A stretch of 57,457 bases of DNA from NCBI GenBank assembly GCA_027487685.1, contig JAIYDC010000017.1, positions 1-57,457 on the forward strand, read 5' to 3'. How positions within the stretch are numbered: position 1 is the first letter of the stretch; every line of letters begins with the position of its first letter. A program made the position numbers and the translations under genes. Of this stretch, positions 44,940 to 53,546 are shown one piece after another. The stretch is from Pseudomonadota bacterium (GTDB lineage: Bacteria > Bdellovibrionota > Bacteriovoracia > Bacteriovoracales > Bacteriovoracaceae). The notes below the pieces were generated by a model. The model saw only the letters and a list, made by a program, of their open reading frames with translations, did not search any database and was not told the DNA's origin.

Positions 44940-46454
44940 ATGAAGTTAAAATCTGCTGGCTTTTCTCTAGTTGAAGCTATGGTCGGTTTAGGTGTTATCA
45001 GTCTTGGTGCAGTTGCAATGATGCAATTGACTCAACACCAAAGTAAGAATCAGGTTACGGCAGATACAAAGTTCGAAGTCCTTGAGGTGAAGCGTCAGAT
45101 TGCTAATAGCTTTGCATCAAAACAGGCCTGCGAGTTGACTCTTGCAAATTTCATCATTGGTCAACCACTAACCCAAGTCTTGAATGCTCAGGGTACACCT
45201 GTATTTACTGTCGGCGAAAATTATGGGAACAACTCAGTAAAACTCACTTCAATCACCTCTGAACTTAAAAGAGATAATGGTGACCAGACTTATAGTGCAG
45301 ATCTTATTTTTTCCTTCGAAAATCTTAGGAAGATGGCCCTCGTCAAAAAATTACCCGTATTCCGACTGGCCTTGCAAGTAGGAGCTCCTACAGTTAATTC
45401 AAAAGTGGAGTCTTGTTTTTATAAGGATTCGCTTTGGAGTTTAAATGATCTTGATATATATAATTCAAACCCAGGTAACGTAGGCATTGGCACAGACACG
45501 CCAAAAAGCCAATTACATCTAATGCATCCACAAGATGCAATGGTTGGTGGCCCAGCAGTTACTTTGGAAAACTCGACATCAAATAAAACTTTCTCCATCT
45601 CAAGTCGATCAGATAATTCGGTCCCACGTTTTTCAATTGCTGACGACACCTTAAACCAAGAGCGGATTGTTATCAACACTGCAGGACTGGTCGGAGTCGG
45701 CACCATGTATCCTCGAACTATATTACATCTAATGCATCCACAAGATGCACTAGTTGGTGGACCAGCAATAACTTTAGAGAACTCTACATCAAACAAAACT
45801 TTCTCTCTCTCAAGTCGATCAGATAATTCTGCCCCACGTTTTTCAATTGCAGATGACACCTTAAATCAGGAGAGGCTTACCATCAATTCTGCAGGTTTGG
45901 TCGGAGTTGGAGTCGTTGATCCCAAGACAGAACTTCAAGTGTCTGGAGTTATTTCACCTGCGACTGATAATGGCCATTCTCTTGGAAACTCAACTTTTAG
46001 GTTTACTGACGTGTATGCTGCGAATGGAGTCATTAACACCTCAGATCGCCGGGAAAAGAAAGATATTAGGGAAGCAGACTTAGGGATGGATTTCATTAAT
46101 AAACTTCGCCCTATTTCGTATCGTTGGAATACTGGTATTGATACTGAAATTCATTATGGCCTAATTGCCCAAGAAGCAAATGAAGCACTTGCAGAGATTG
46201 GCAAGGTCGAAAAGACATCTATAATCTCTCATGACGCAACAACAGATCGTTATGGAATTCGTTACTCTGAGCTCTTGTCTCCGATGATAAGAGCAGTTCA
46301 AGAGCTATACATTAAGTTCATTGTGCTTAATGGTGAAATGGAAAACATCAAAGCGACAAATGCTCTTTTGAAAGCGAATGATCATGCAAAGAACATAGAG
46401 ATTGCTGAACTCAAGGCTCGTTTGGATAAAATCGAAAAGACATTACTCAAATAA
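44940..46454 (+). CDS. Pilin-like/fibre protein with S74 intramolecular chaperone domain
   Basis: 504 residues joining two systems. N-terminus: prepilin-type signal 'MKLKSAG/FSLVEAMVGL' with cleavage after G7, F8 next and E12 at mature position 5, followed by the hydrophobic helix, as in type IV pilins and type II pseudopilins. Middle: repeated 'VGIGT-x-x-P' and 'LHLMHPQDA' blocks, two full copies of 70 residues (from about 192 and 262). C-terminus: 'SDRREKKDI' at S368, then 'RPISYRW' and 'YGLIAQE', the Peptidase S74/endosialidase chaperone domain that cuts itself before the serine after trimer folding, and a final coiled coil. Fits a surface fibre or adhesin. AT-rich; lies in a gene-poor island. 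Confidence 0.85.
   Translation: MKLKSAGFSLVEAMVGLGVISLGAVAMMQLTQHQSKNQVTADTKFEVLEVKRQIANSFASKQACELTLANFIIGQPLTQVLNAQGTPVFTVGENYGNNSVKLTSITSELKRDNGDQTYSADLIFSFENLRKMALVKKLPVFRLALQVGAPTVNSKVESCFYKDSLWSLNDLDIYNSNPGNVGIGTDTPKSQLHLMHPQDAMVGGPAVTLENSTSNKTFSISSRSDNSVPRFSIADDTLNQERIVINTAGLVGVGTMYPRTILHLMHPQDALVGGPAITLENSTSNKTFSLSSRSDNSAPRFSIADDTLNQERLTINSAGLVGVGVVDPKTELQVSGVISPATDNGHSLGNSTFRFTDVYAANGVINTSDRREKKDIREADLGMDFINKLRPISYRWNTGIDTEIHYGLIAQEANEALAEIGKVEKTSIISHDATTDRYGIRYSELLSPMIRAVQELYIKFIVLNGEMENIKATNALLKANDHAKNIEIAELKARLDKIEKTLLK
45513..45932 (+). repeat. Two direct 210-bp repeats within the fibre gene
   Basis: Copies begin at 45513 and 45723 and are nearly identical over about 150 bases, less similar at their ends. 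The period of 210 bases equals 70 codons, so copy number can change without breaking the frame. Their product is the 'LHLMHPQDA ... SSRSDNS' block. Confidence 0.8.
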
Positions 46455-46720
46455 TTTTATCCTTTTGGAGTAGAACCGCCACCTATTCTATCAACGCTCA
46501 TTTGCCCTTAAATGGCCGAGCGACATCTCGTAAGAGTTCCCTTCCTTACGAAAGAAGTTAATAACTCAAAACGAAGGCACTGGAACACTATCGACGTATG
46601 GCCATGTGTCTCAAAGGATACCTCGCAGTCTTATCATAAATGAGTTCGATACCTCTGCGCTCGCTTTAAGCTCAAAGCGACTAACCCGCTTGGCCATGAG
46701 CACGACATGTTTTCAGACTC

Positions 46721-46864
46721 CTCTTTTTGCATCTTTACGTCGATCACAGTCTAGAGATCCATGCCTACAACGGAGAGCTAGAAATCACTTCACCTCTCGA
46801 CGGTACGAACTTCTCTATCAGAGTTGAGGAGCGATTAGAGAAAGTAAGTGCTCTATTCGTCTAG
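46721..46864 (+). pseudogene. Fragment resembling the C-terminus of a histidine kinase ATPase domain
   Basis: A 47-codon open stretch ending at TAG (46862-46864). Its order 'SLEIHAYNGELEITSPLDG' followed by 'TNFSIRV' mirrors the final part of HATPase domains (His ... G-x-L-E-I-x-S ... G-T-x-F-x-I). Upstream the frame is stopped within about 30 bases, and no other kinase motif precedes it, so this would be a relic. Short, thus uncertain. Confidence 0.35.
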
Positions 46865-46866
46865 GA

Positions 46867-47004
46867 GTGAGCGATGAGGGGATCGAGCAAATCATCGCTC
46901 TTCTGGCGGGTGCCCAGAATCGTCAGGAAATTGGCGAGAGCTGTAGGGATCTAACGGCGGTGGGATTCGATGCGTCCGCCGAAGCAAAATACGTCTTTTC
47001 CTAA
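46867..47004 (+). pseudogene. Possible fragment of an unknown gene (45 codons)
   Basis: GTG-started frame in another phase from the previous fragment, with protein-like composition ('GIEQIIALLAGAQNRQEIG'). The frame is open a little upstream of the GTG. It could be a decayed C-terminus or a tiny gene; no family recognised. Confidence 0.25.
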
Positions 47005-47154
47005 TCGCCACGAGAGAGAGAAAACTATCAGTCGCTAGTCGACTATGCGTCAATCCGGAGTCAAAGGAAGAGGACTCGCGAGAGCGCCCGTCGTTGCCGT
47101 TATCAATGTCGTAAGGGAGATAAAAAAAGTATGTGAGGTAAGTGAGAAACAGCA

Positions 47155-47184
47155 ATAAAAAAGGGGCCGCAAATGCGACCCCTT
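47155..47184 (-). terminator. Intrinsic terminator of fusA
   Basis: Minus-strand stem of ten pairs (arms 47175-47184 and 47161-47170, one G-U pair), ATTT loop, then TTTTTTA. It begins 26 bases past the fusA stop. Confidence 0.88.
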
Positions 47185-47209
47185 AAGAGCATTCAAAGTG
47201 CTTTTGGAA

Positions 47210-49381
47210 TTATTCAGCTCGCTCAGCAAGCTTCTCTTTCCGTGCCACGATGACCTTCTCTTGAACGTGAGAAGGACAAGGCTCGTACTTGGCGAATTCC
47301 ATCGAGTACCCGGCCTTACCAGCAGTACCAGATCGGAGAACGGTCGCGTAACCGAACATTTCAGAAAGGGGAACGTGAGCGTTAATGATCGCATCGCCCG
47401 TCTCGGTAGTTTCAGAACCGAGGATAACTCCCCGGCGAGAAGAAAGGTCACCGATGACGAAGCCCTGGAACTCTTGCGGGCTTTCAACTTCGACCTTCAT
47501 GATTGGCTCAAGCAGGATCGGGTTAGCGTTCTTAATCGCTTCTCTCATCGCCATACGGGCAGCAATCCGGAAGGCCATATCAGACGAGTCAACGTCGTGA
47601 TACTGACCGTCTTGAAGGAAGGCTTCAACGTCGATAACCGGGAAGGCCGCGAGAGGACCTTTGTTCATTACGTCACCGAAACCGCGGTCACAAGAAGGAA
47701 TGAATTCGTTAGGAATAACCCCTCCTCTGACTTCGTTCACGAAGCGGTAAACCTGATCCTCACGCTCTTTGCGGTCGGCAGCGAGTGGCTTGATCATCCC
47801 GGCAACTTTTGCGAACTGACCAGATCCACCGGTTTGCTTCTTGTGCGTGTATTCGAGCTTAGCTGTTCCGCGGATAGTTTCGCGGTAGTTGACCTGTGGA
47901 GCACCGATTTCAACTTCGGCCTTGTATTCACGCTTCAGGCGCTCGACATAGATCTCAAGGTGAAGTTCACCCATTCCCGCAATCCGAGTTTCGCCAGATT
48001 CTTCATCAGTGAAGAGATGGAAGGTAGGGTCTTCTTTAATAAAGCGCTGGAGCCCCTTGGACATGCGGGCCTGCATTTCTTTATCTTTGGCACGGATAGA
48101 GAGTTCGATAACTGGAATAGGAATGTGCATGCCTTCGCAAGACAGGTGGTCAACGCCTCCGTCTTCTGCCACGAAAGTGTCACCAGAAGCGCAGTCCACG
48201 CCAATCATAGAGATGATGTCCCCTGCAGATGCAGAATCGATGTTCTCACGATCATTAGCGTGCATACGGACGATACGGCCAATTCGGACTCGCTTCTTGG
48301 TACGAGTGTTTACGAGAGTGTCCCCCTTGTTCAGAGTGCCCTGATAAATTCTCGTGTAAGTCAGCTGACCGAACTGTTCCTCAGTAATCTTGAAGGCCAT
48401 ACAGACCAAAGATTTGTCCATCTCTGGGACAAGATCAATCTTAGTGTTGGTTCTAGAGTCGATCGCCTTAGGTTTTTCACAACTAAGCGGCGACGGCAGG
48501 TAGCGGGCAACAGCGTTAAGGAGTAACTGAACACCCTTGTTCTTAAACGCTGACCCCATAAATACTGGAGTGAATTGAAGTGCGTTAACGCCCTTTCTCA
48601 CGGCAGCGTGAATTTGGTCTTCGGAAATGTCTTTTCCGTCGAGAATCGCTTCCATCATCACGTCGTCAAAAGCTGAAACGATGTCGAGCATTTCTTCCCG
48701 TGCCTTGTGGGACTGATCAGCGAGATCCGCAGGAATCGCCTCTTCTCGAACGATCTCCCCGTTATCACCGTCGAAGTAGTATGCCTTCATAGTGATGAGG
48801 TCAACGACGCCTTTGAAGTTCTCTTCAGCGCCGATAGGGATCTGCATGAGAACGGCGTTATGGTTAAGCTTCTCACGGAGGGCCTTTGTTCCGTTGTAAG
48901 GGTTAGCACCCATACGGTCCATTTTGTTAAGGAACGCGAGTCGAGGAACACGGTACCGCTTCATCTGACGGTCAACCGTGATTGACTGTGACTGAACGCC
49001 CGCAACAGAGCAGAGAACGAGGATCGCGCCGTCGAGAACTCTGAGAGAGCGCTCAACTTCAACAGTAAAGTCCACGTGTCCCGGAGTATCGATGAGATTA
49101 ATCTTGATGGATTTTCCATCACCCTCAGCACAAGAAATGCCTTTCTTATCGACGCCAACCCAATCGATGGTGGTTGCGGCAGAAGTGATGGTAATCCCTT
49201 TCTCTTTTTCAAGCTCCATGTGATCCATGGTGGCCCCGGCGCCGCCGCCCTTCACGTCCTCGATTTTGTGGATCTTAGAACAGTAGAAGAGAATACGTTC
49301 TGATAGGGTCGTCTTACCAGAGTCGATGTGGGCAGAAATCCCGATGTTTCTGGTTTTCGACAGGTTTTTGTCAATACTCAT
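47210..49381 (-). CDS. fusA: Translation elongation factor G
   Basis: GTPase that moves tRNAs and mRNA on the ribosome. 723 residues, slightly longer than E. coli EF-G. G1 '[15 protein letters not shown]', switch I '[13 protein letters not shown]', G3 '[18 protein letters not shown]', G4 'NKMDR'. The G domain has a small insertion after 'TTIDW' ('[17 protein letters not shown]'), between switch I and G3, and '[12 protein letters not shown]' before switch I. Domains II-V continue to the end. It is not in a str operon: neither rpsL, rpsG nor tuf is adjacent. A terminator follows; divergent from the gene at 49530. Confidence 0.94.
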   Translation of the reverse strand: MSIDKNLSKTRNIGISAHIDSGKTTLSERILFYCSKIHKIEDVKGGGAGATMDHMELEKEKGITITSAATTIDWVGVDKKGISCAEGDGKSIKINLIDTPGHVDFTVEVERSLRVLDGAILVLCSVAGVQSQSITVDRQMKRYRVPRLAFLNKMDRMGANPYNGTKALREKLNHNAVLMQIPIGAEENFKGVVDLITMKAYYFDGDNGEIVREEAIPADLADQSHKAREEMLDIVSAFDDVMMEAILDGKDISEDQIHAAVRKGVNALQFTPVFMGSAFKNKGVQLLLNAVARYLPSPLSCEKPKAIDSRTNTKIDLVPEMDKSLVCMAFKITEEQFGQLTYTRIYQGTLNKGDTLVNTRTKKRVRIGRIVRMHANDRENIDSASAGDIISMIGVDCASGDTFVAEDGGVDHLSCEGMHIPIPVIELSIRAKDKEMQARMSKGLQRFIKEDPTFHLFTDEESGETRIAGMGELHLEIYVERLKREYKAEVEIGAPQVNYRETIRGTAKLEYTHKKQTGGSGQFAKVAGMIKPLAADRKEREDQVYRFVNEVRGGVIPNEFIPSCDRGFGDVMNKGPLAAFPVIDVEAFLQDGQYHDVDSSDMAFRIAARMAMREAIKNANPILLEPIMKVEVESPQEFQGFVIGDLSSRRGVILGSETTETGDAIINAHVPLSEMFGYATVLRSGTAGKAGYSMEFAKYEPCPSHVQEKVIVARKEKLAERAE

Positions 49382-49529
49382 CTGTACTCCAAATGGTCTA
49401 GAGGGTTAGTTCACTGATTTTTTAAACTGCATCATAAGTTAGCGGCTGGGGGGTCGTCAATTCTTTTCCCCTACTTAGGGGGCGTTTTTGCTAGTTGCCA
49501 AAGGCCAAATTTTCGAGGAGATTCTCCCC

Positions 49530-50162
49530 ATGTCAGGAAAGAAAGATCTCGATAAATCAACCCTCTACGAAGCGGTAAAGTCGTTACTCGAATGCCCCGC
49601 AAAGCATATTCACCTCGACCAGCAAAAGCGCTTTACACTCTTTAGCATTGCGTTCCAGTACATCCTCTTCCGCTCTACCAAGCACCCCGGACACTACATC
49701 ATTCGGATTGAAGACCCTATGCTGGCCGAGAAACTCTTGCGCAAGGCCAAGGACGAGACAACGCGTAAGTTTATGGGCCGGCTGGTGGTTCCGCGTCGTC
49801 TTGCTTACGGAAATTCGACGTTCCATCTGGACTACTTCCCACTTGCAACCTGGGGGGTAACCAAAGACCTTCCTAAGGAACGCATTCAGGGGGCCATCAT
49901 TGTCAAAAATACTTCACACAATCCTCTCATCGATGAATCTGACTTCCGCCACATTACTGAAGACGAGCAAGGGATTGCTCTTTTTGGGAAAAACTATTTC
50001 TTAACCACACTGATGGAAGTTGCTCCGATTACTATCACGATTGCGTTCGAAGAGGTTTTTGAAGGGCTCGAGAAGATTAATTTTGATTTCATTGAGGAAA
50101 AGAGCGACCGAATGGTCGATGGAGTTACCATTTCCGACGACATCCAACTTGACGAAGATTAG
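49530..50162 (+). CDS. Conserved-looking cytoplasmic protein of unknown function
   Basis: 210 residues from the ATG at 49530, which has GAGGAG nine bases upstream; the frame is open to 49488, but that extension lacks an RBS. No signal peptide or membrane helix. The sequence is a mix of strands and helices with charged ends ('DDIQLDED' at the C-terminus). A middle stretch 'RLVVPRRLAYGNSTFHLDYFP' could be a beta-barrel strand pair as in PilZ-type folds, but the RxxxR signature is not in the right place, so I do not assign it. Its 3' end shares four bases with the convergent MORN gene. Confidence 0.55.
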   Translation: MSGKKDLDKSTLYEAVKSLLECPAKHIHLDQQKRFTLFSIAFQYILFRSTKHPGHYIIRIEDPMLAEKLLRKAKDETTRKFMGRLVVPRRLAYGNSTFHLDYFPLATWGVTKDLPKERIQGAIIVKNTSHNPLIDESDFRHITEDEQGIALFGKNYFLTTLMEVAPITITIAFEEVFEGLEKINFDFIEEKSDRMVDGVTISDDIQLDED

Positions 50163-50932
50163 TCCTTCCTTACTCCCTGATCAAACAGCACCTCCGACAC
50201 CACCCCGTTTCGGTCCCACTCTCGCCAACTGCCGTGCTTTTGGTCGTTAAAGTATTTTCCTTCAGATTTTTTGTTCCCTGAACTGAAATGAAAAATCCAA
50301 TTTCCAGTTTTCTCTCCGTTGATGTAGTCGCCACATGCGAGGAGTGCCCCTGTCTCATAGAAATGCTGCCATTCACCGATCCGGCGGCCCTTGACGTAGG
50401 TCCCTTCCGCTGCGAGTACCCCGTTTTCAAAATAAATCTTCGCGACTCCGTCCTTGTATTGCTTGGGAAAATACAGTTCCTGGGGAGGAAGGCTCCAGCG
50501 AAAACCGAGAATACGCTCTTCCAACTGTAGCTTCCGGGCCAGCTTAAGAATAAAAGTGCGTGCTCCGTCCCGTTCTGCTGGAGTGACCTCTTTCAGGTAA
50601 GAAAGCTCGTCTTTAATACGTCCAAAAAAGCGTGGGATGAGTGTCTCAAGCTCCATTACTTTTTCTGGCCCAGTACCGAAAAAGCACTTCGCAAAAAGGC
50701 CCGGGAGTTGATCCTGTTGAGATAAAATTGTTTCCACCTCGTCGCCATCTAAGCCCAAGAGATCATCAAAGGTCCGGATATTTTTCATCACGTAGCTCAT
50801 GTAGAGCGGGTCCTCGAGTACACCGGCCATAAAGATTTGCCCGCGAGTCTGTAACCCGGTGGTTTCCATGTTCACCACAAATTCTTTAAAGCCTAAAATC
50901 TGACGTTTTTTTATACGCTCAAGCATTCCCAT
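50159..50932 (-). CDS. FliG-C-like domain fused to MORN-type repeats
   Basis: 257 residues with two parts. Residues about 40-142 resemble the C-terminal domain of the flagellar motor switch protein FliG: 'NIRTFDDLLGLDGDEVETIL' matches the 'FxFEDLxxLDDxD' segment, followed by spaced helices ending 'ARKLQLEERI'. Residues about 150-255 are three to four MORN/YwqK-type repeats with the 'G-x-W-x-x-F/Y-x-x-(N/T)-G' pattern ('GEWQHFYETG', 'GNWIFHFSSG', 'GSWREWDRNG'). No signal peptide. Interaction protein of unknown role; both parts often mediate protein contacts. Confidence 0.6.
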   Translation of the reverse strand: MGMLERIKKRQILGFKEFVVNMETTGLQTRGQIFMAGVLEDPLYMSYVMKNIRTFDDLLGLDGDEVETILSQQDQLPGLFAKCFFGTGPEKVMELETLIPRFFGRIKDELSYLKEVTPAERDGARTFILKLARKLQLEERILGFRWSLPPQELYFPKQYKDGVAKIYFENGVLAAEGTYVKGRRIGEWQHFYETGALLACGDYINGEKTGNWIFHFSSGNKKSEGKYFNDQKHGSWREWDRNGVVSEVLFDQGVRKD

Positions 50933-51058
50933 AAAGACTGATTATACGGAACTGGGCCCCGGAAAAAAGAGGATTTTTTAATGGTTCGTCTAAAACAGAT
51001 GAAAACTAAGAACGCCCATACAACCAGTAAGTCCGGCAGCAAGGGCCAACTGTATTTT

Positions 51059-52228
51059 TCAGGTGGCACGGAGTCGAGCAAAAGCGAGTAGAAAGCGCTC
51101 CTCGATCTGGACCCTCTTCTCGGCGGTCAGGACGAAGCCCCAGGAGACTCTTAGGCCATTTCGGGCGAGGTCCTTAAGACCTCGCTGGATGAGCACGGGA
51201 CTAGGTCGAGCGGTTCCACTCGCACAGGCCGAGCCTGCACTAATCTCGATTCCAGAGAGGTCAAACATCGCTAGAGCTATGTCACTGGTCACTGTGGAAA
51301 GATAAAAATAGATCGTGTTACTGGCCGCTGGAGCCTCATCAATGACTCCACCAAGTCCTCCTGCAAGCTGGGCCTCAAAAAAGTGAAGTAATCTCGTGCG
51401 CTCTCCCTGTGTTTTCAAAACATCAACACTTTCGAGGTCACGGAGTGCAAGGTGGGTGCTGATAACTCCCATGACGTTTTCCGTACCAGAACGCTGATTG
51501 GCCTGCTGGCCTCCCCCCAAAAATAAGGGATGAAAGGGGACGGATGAGCGAAGAAGAGTAAAGCCCACGCCTTTCAGTGCACCAAACTTGTGAGACGAGA
51601 AGCTCCAAGCATCTCCCTCTGAGAGATTGCGCCAGTCAACGATCTTTCCGGGTGCCTGGACAGCGTCCACATGGATAATGAGATCAGTAAGTGAACGAAG
51701 CGGCCGCAGGTCTTCCAACGGAGAAACCTGCCCCGTCTCATTATGCACCCAAAGGTGATGGTACAAGATGAGCAGCTCTGGATTGTTTTCCTTGCGGTCC
51801 TGGAGATGTGAAATGTTCTCAACATGAAGGTAACGCAGATCTGCGCCACGCTTTAATTCAAAAAACTTCACATGGGGACCGAAATAAGAGTTCTCTAGAG
51901 AAGTCACAGCAGGATGATCAATGCGAGAGAAGCAGATCAACAGATCCTTGCCGGCCAGTCGTGCAGCTTCTGAGAGAGAGTGGGCCAGGGTGTGAAAAGC
52001 CTCAGTCGCTCCAGAATGGAAGAAAAGACGGTCATCGGCCGGGGACCGATTAAAACAACGGAAGACAAAGTCCCGTGCCTCATTTATTTGCTTACGTGAG
52101 GCCTTACCATCGGTATGCTGGCTCGCAGGGTTCGCAAAAACAAAATCGCCGCTCTTCAACCAGTCATTGACCGATTGAGAGAGCGGCGATGTCGCGTTAA
52201 AATCAAGATAGAGACGGTCAGGGTTCAC
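51059..52228 (-). CDS. Cysteine desulfurase (NifS/IscS family)
   Basis: PLP enzyme that takes sulfur from cysteine for iron-sulfur clusters and other sulfur carriers. 389 residues. PLP lysine K214 in 'SSHKFGALKG'; 'GTENVMG' and the active-site loop C335 in 'SAGSACASG' are intact. Start is GTG at 52228, 19 bases after the Rrf2 stop, with a weak RBS, so translation may depend on the upstream gene. No iscU-type scaffold follows. Partner of the Rrf2 regulator. Confidence 0.88.
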   Translation of the reverse strand: MNPDRLYLDFNATSPLSQSVNDWLKSGDFVFANPASQHTDGKASRKQINEARDFVFRCFNRSPADDRLFFHSGATEAFHTLAHSLSEAARLAGKDLLICFSRIDHPAVTSLENSYFGPHVKFFELKRGADLRYLHVENISHLQDRKENNPELLILYHHLWVHNETGQVSPLEDLRPLRSLTDLIIHVDAVQAPGKIVDWRNLSEGDAWSFSSHKFGALKGVGFTLLRSSVPFHPLFLGGGQQANQRSGTENVMGVISTHLALRDLESVDVLKTQGERTRLLHFFEAQLAGGLGGVIDEAPAASNTIYFYLSTVTSDIALAMFDLSGIEISAGSACASGTARPSPVLIQRGLKDLARNGLRVSWGFVLTAEKRVQIEERFLLAFARLRAT

Positions 52229-52247
52229 CGGAAGAGATGTACCAGAT

Positions 52248-52787
52248 TTACTGGTTCATTTCTCCAACATTCTGGCGAATGACTGATTCTTTGCTGCCGT
52301 TTTCCTGAGCACCTGCTGAGAATGCAGCACCTGCACTCTTGCGAGCAAGATCACCGAGAGTCGTCGTAGCAAGATAATCCATCATGATTGTCCCGAGGTT
52401 TTCGAAATACGACTTTGTCAGGTTGAATTCCTTAGTATCGACAATCGCATTGATATCGTTACCGGACTCATCCTTCATGATCTCGATGCCCGAGCTAGGT
52501 ACCCCGAGAATGTCACGGGCCGGGTTGATATTCTCACCGACGCAATCTAGGACATCCTTGATTGAGATTTCGTCCTGTGATCGAGCCAGCACGTAGCCGC
52601 CCCCTGGACCACGGACAGACTTCACAACCTTACCCGTGCGAAGCTTTCTGAAAAGCTGCTCAAGGTAGTGAAGAGAAATTGATTGCCTTGTCGAGATTTC
52701 CTGCAACCGAACCGGATTTCCACTTGAGTGGAAAGTTAGGTCAAGCATTGCCCGAACTGCGTAGCGGCCTTTAGATGTTAGTCTCAT
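52248..52787 (-). CDS. Rrf2-family transcriptional regulator (IscR-like, lacking cluster cysteines)
   Basis: 179 residues from the ATG at 52787, preceded by GGAGGA; the frame extends 20 codons upstream without support. Winged helix 'MRLTSKGRYAVRAMLDL' to 'GPGGGYVLAR'. IscR regulators usually carry three cysteines after this, in C-x5-C-x5-C, that hold [2Fe-2S]; here only C82 remains in the protein. It therefore may sense something else or act without a cluster. The cysteine desulfurase gene is directly downstream. Confidence 0.87.
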   Translation of the reverse strand: MRLTSKGRYAVRAMLDLTFHSSGNPVRLQEISTRQSISLHYLEQLFRKLRTGKVVKSVRGPGGGYVLARSQDEISIKDVLDCVGENINPARDILGVPSSGIEIMKDESGNDINAIVDTKEFNLTKSYFENLGTIMMDYLATTTLGDLARKSAGAAFSAGAQENGSKESVIRQNVGEMNQ

Positions 52788-52915
52788 TGTCTTCCTCCAT
52801 AAATCCAAAAAAAGTTTGTAGATCTTTTTCTCGGGCTCCGAAACCATCCTTGTCGCCCGGGAGACTTTCGCCTAGATGTCGCTCCCAACAATCCAGACTA
52901 AATATCTCCTAAATA

Positions 52916-52944
52916 GTATGACCTTTTCTATTTTCTCACGTCAA
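52916..52944 (-). promoter_or_regulatory. Candidate promoter of the Rrf2/cysteine desulfurase unit
   Basis: On the minus strand TTGACG (52944-52939), 17-base spacer, TCATAC (52921-52916), about 130 bases before the Rrf2 start. The -35 is near consensus, the -10 is weaker. The leader may carry the autoregulatory site. Confidence 0.45.
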
Positions 52945-53086
52945 CTTCTAAATCTGAAACATTCCTGTATTTTTCGACAAGGTCTTGCGGAAGGGTAAAA
53001 AGTCTTTGGATTCTGAGTGCTTAACCCCAGACTAATGACCACCTAGTGTGCTTTTGTCTCCAGGCAAAAACTTCCGACGGACTAAG

Positions 53087-53545
53087 TTAGTCTTCGTGAA
53101 GCGAAGAAAGAAAAAAGTTCCGGGAGTGACCTTCAGGATGATCAGTGGCACCGGAGTTTACCTTGATATCGAGGAGGTAAAGGGAGAAGTTCTCCGGAAC
53201 TTCTCGTACCAAGCGGCGAGCAAACTTAAGTCCCCACTCGACAAAAAAATACTGCTTCCCCTCGAGATAAATTGGAAGCTCGAGCTGGAGGATGTCCTCG
53301 TTCTTTTCGATCCGATAGAGATCCGCATGCAGAAATGTTTTGGTTTCTGACAGGATAGAGTATGTTGGACTCAAGGTCTCCCCTTCACCCGTGAATGCCT
53401 GGACAAACGAAGTTTTGCCCGCGCCCAGTTCTCCTTCAAGGATCACCAGAGCTGGGTTTTTTGTCAGGTCTTTTAACTCGTAAACGATATAGGAAAGGTC
53501 TGACTTATAAACTTTCTTCCACTCGCGGATCGGCTTGGTATTCAT
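53087..53545 (-). CDS. tsaE: tRNA threonylcarbamoyladenosine biosynthesis ATPase TsaE
   Basis: 152 residues. P-loop G38-ELGAGKT45 and the TsaE-specific 'SPTYSIL' follow in order, with 'HADLYRIE' after. TsaE works with TsaB and TsaD to make t6A in tRNA; tsaB and tsaD are not in the window. The start is one base past the nnrD stop, so the two are coupled. This nnr-tsaE pairing is widespread in bacteria. Confidence 0.92.
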   Translation of the reverse strand: MNTKPIREWKKVYKSDLSYIVYELKDLTKNPALVILEGELGAGKTSFVQAFTGEGETLSPTYSILSETKTFLHADLYRIEKNEDILQLELPIYLEGKQYFFVEWGLKFARRLVREVPENFSLYLLDIKVNSGATDHPEGHSRNFFLSSLHED

Positions 53546-53546
53546 G

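Larger units (their letters stand above)
46455..47154. other. 700-base gene-poor stretch with decayed gene fragments
   Basis: No intact gene. It contains two plus-strand protein-like fragments (see 46721-46864 and 46867-47004) in different frames with stops around them. The rest (46455-46720, 47005-47154) shows nothing I can assign. Confidence 0.5.

Noticed and set aside
44940-46454. Prophage tail-fibre region
   Set aside because: Only the S74 domain is phage-like; no other phage gene is near and the N-terminus is pilin-like.
47198-48526. Long plus-strand open frame (442 codons) opposite fusA
   Set aside because: It is the antisense shadow of the well-supported fusA gene and shows no family motif.
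51000-51058. Small hydrophobic open frame after the cysteine desulfurase gene
   Set aside because: Only about 20 codons on the minus strand without a convincing start; no family seen.
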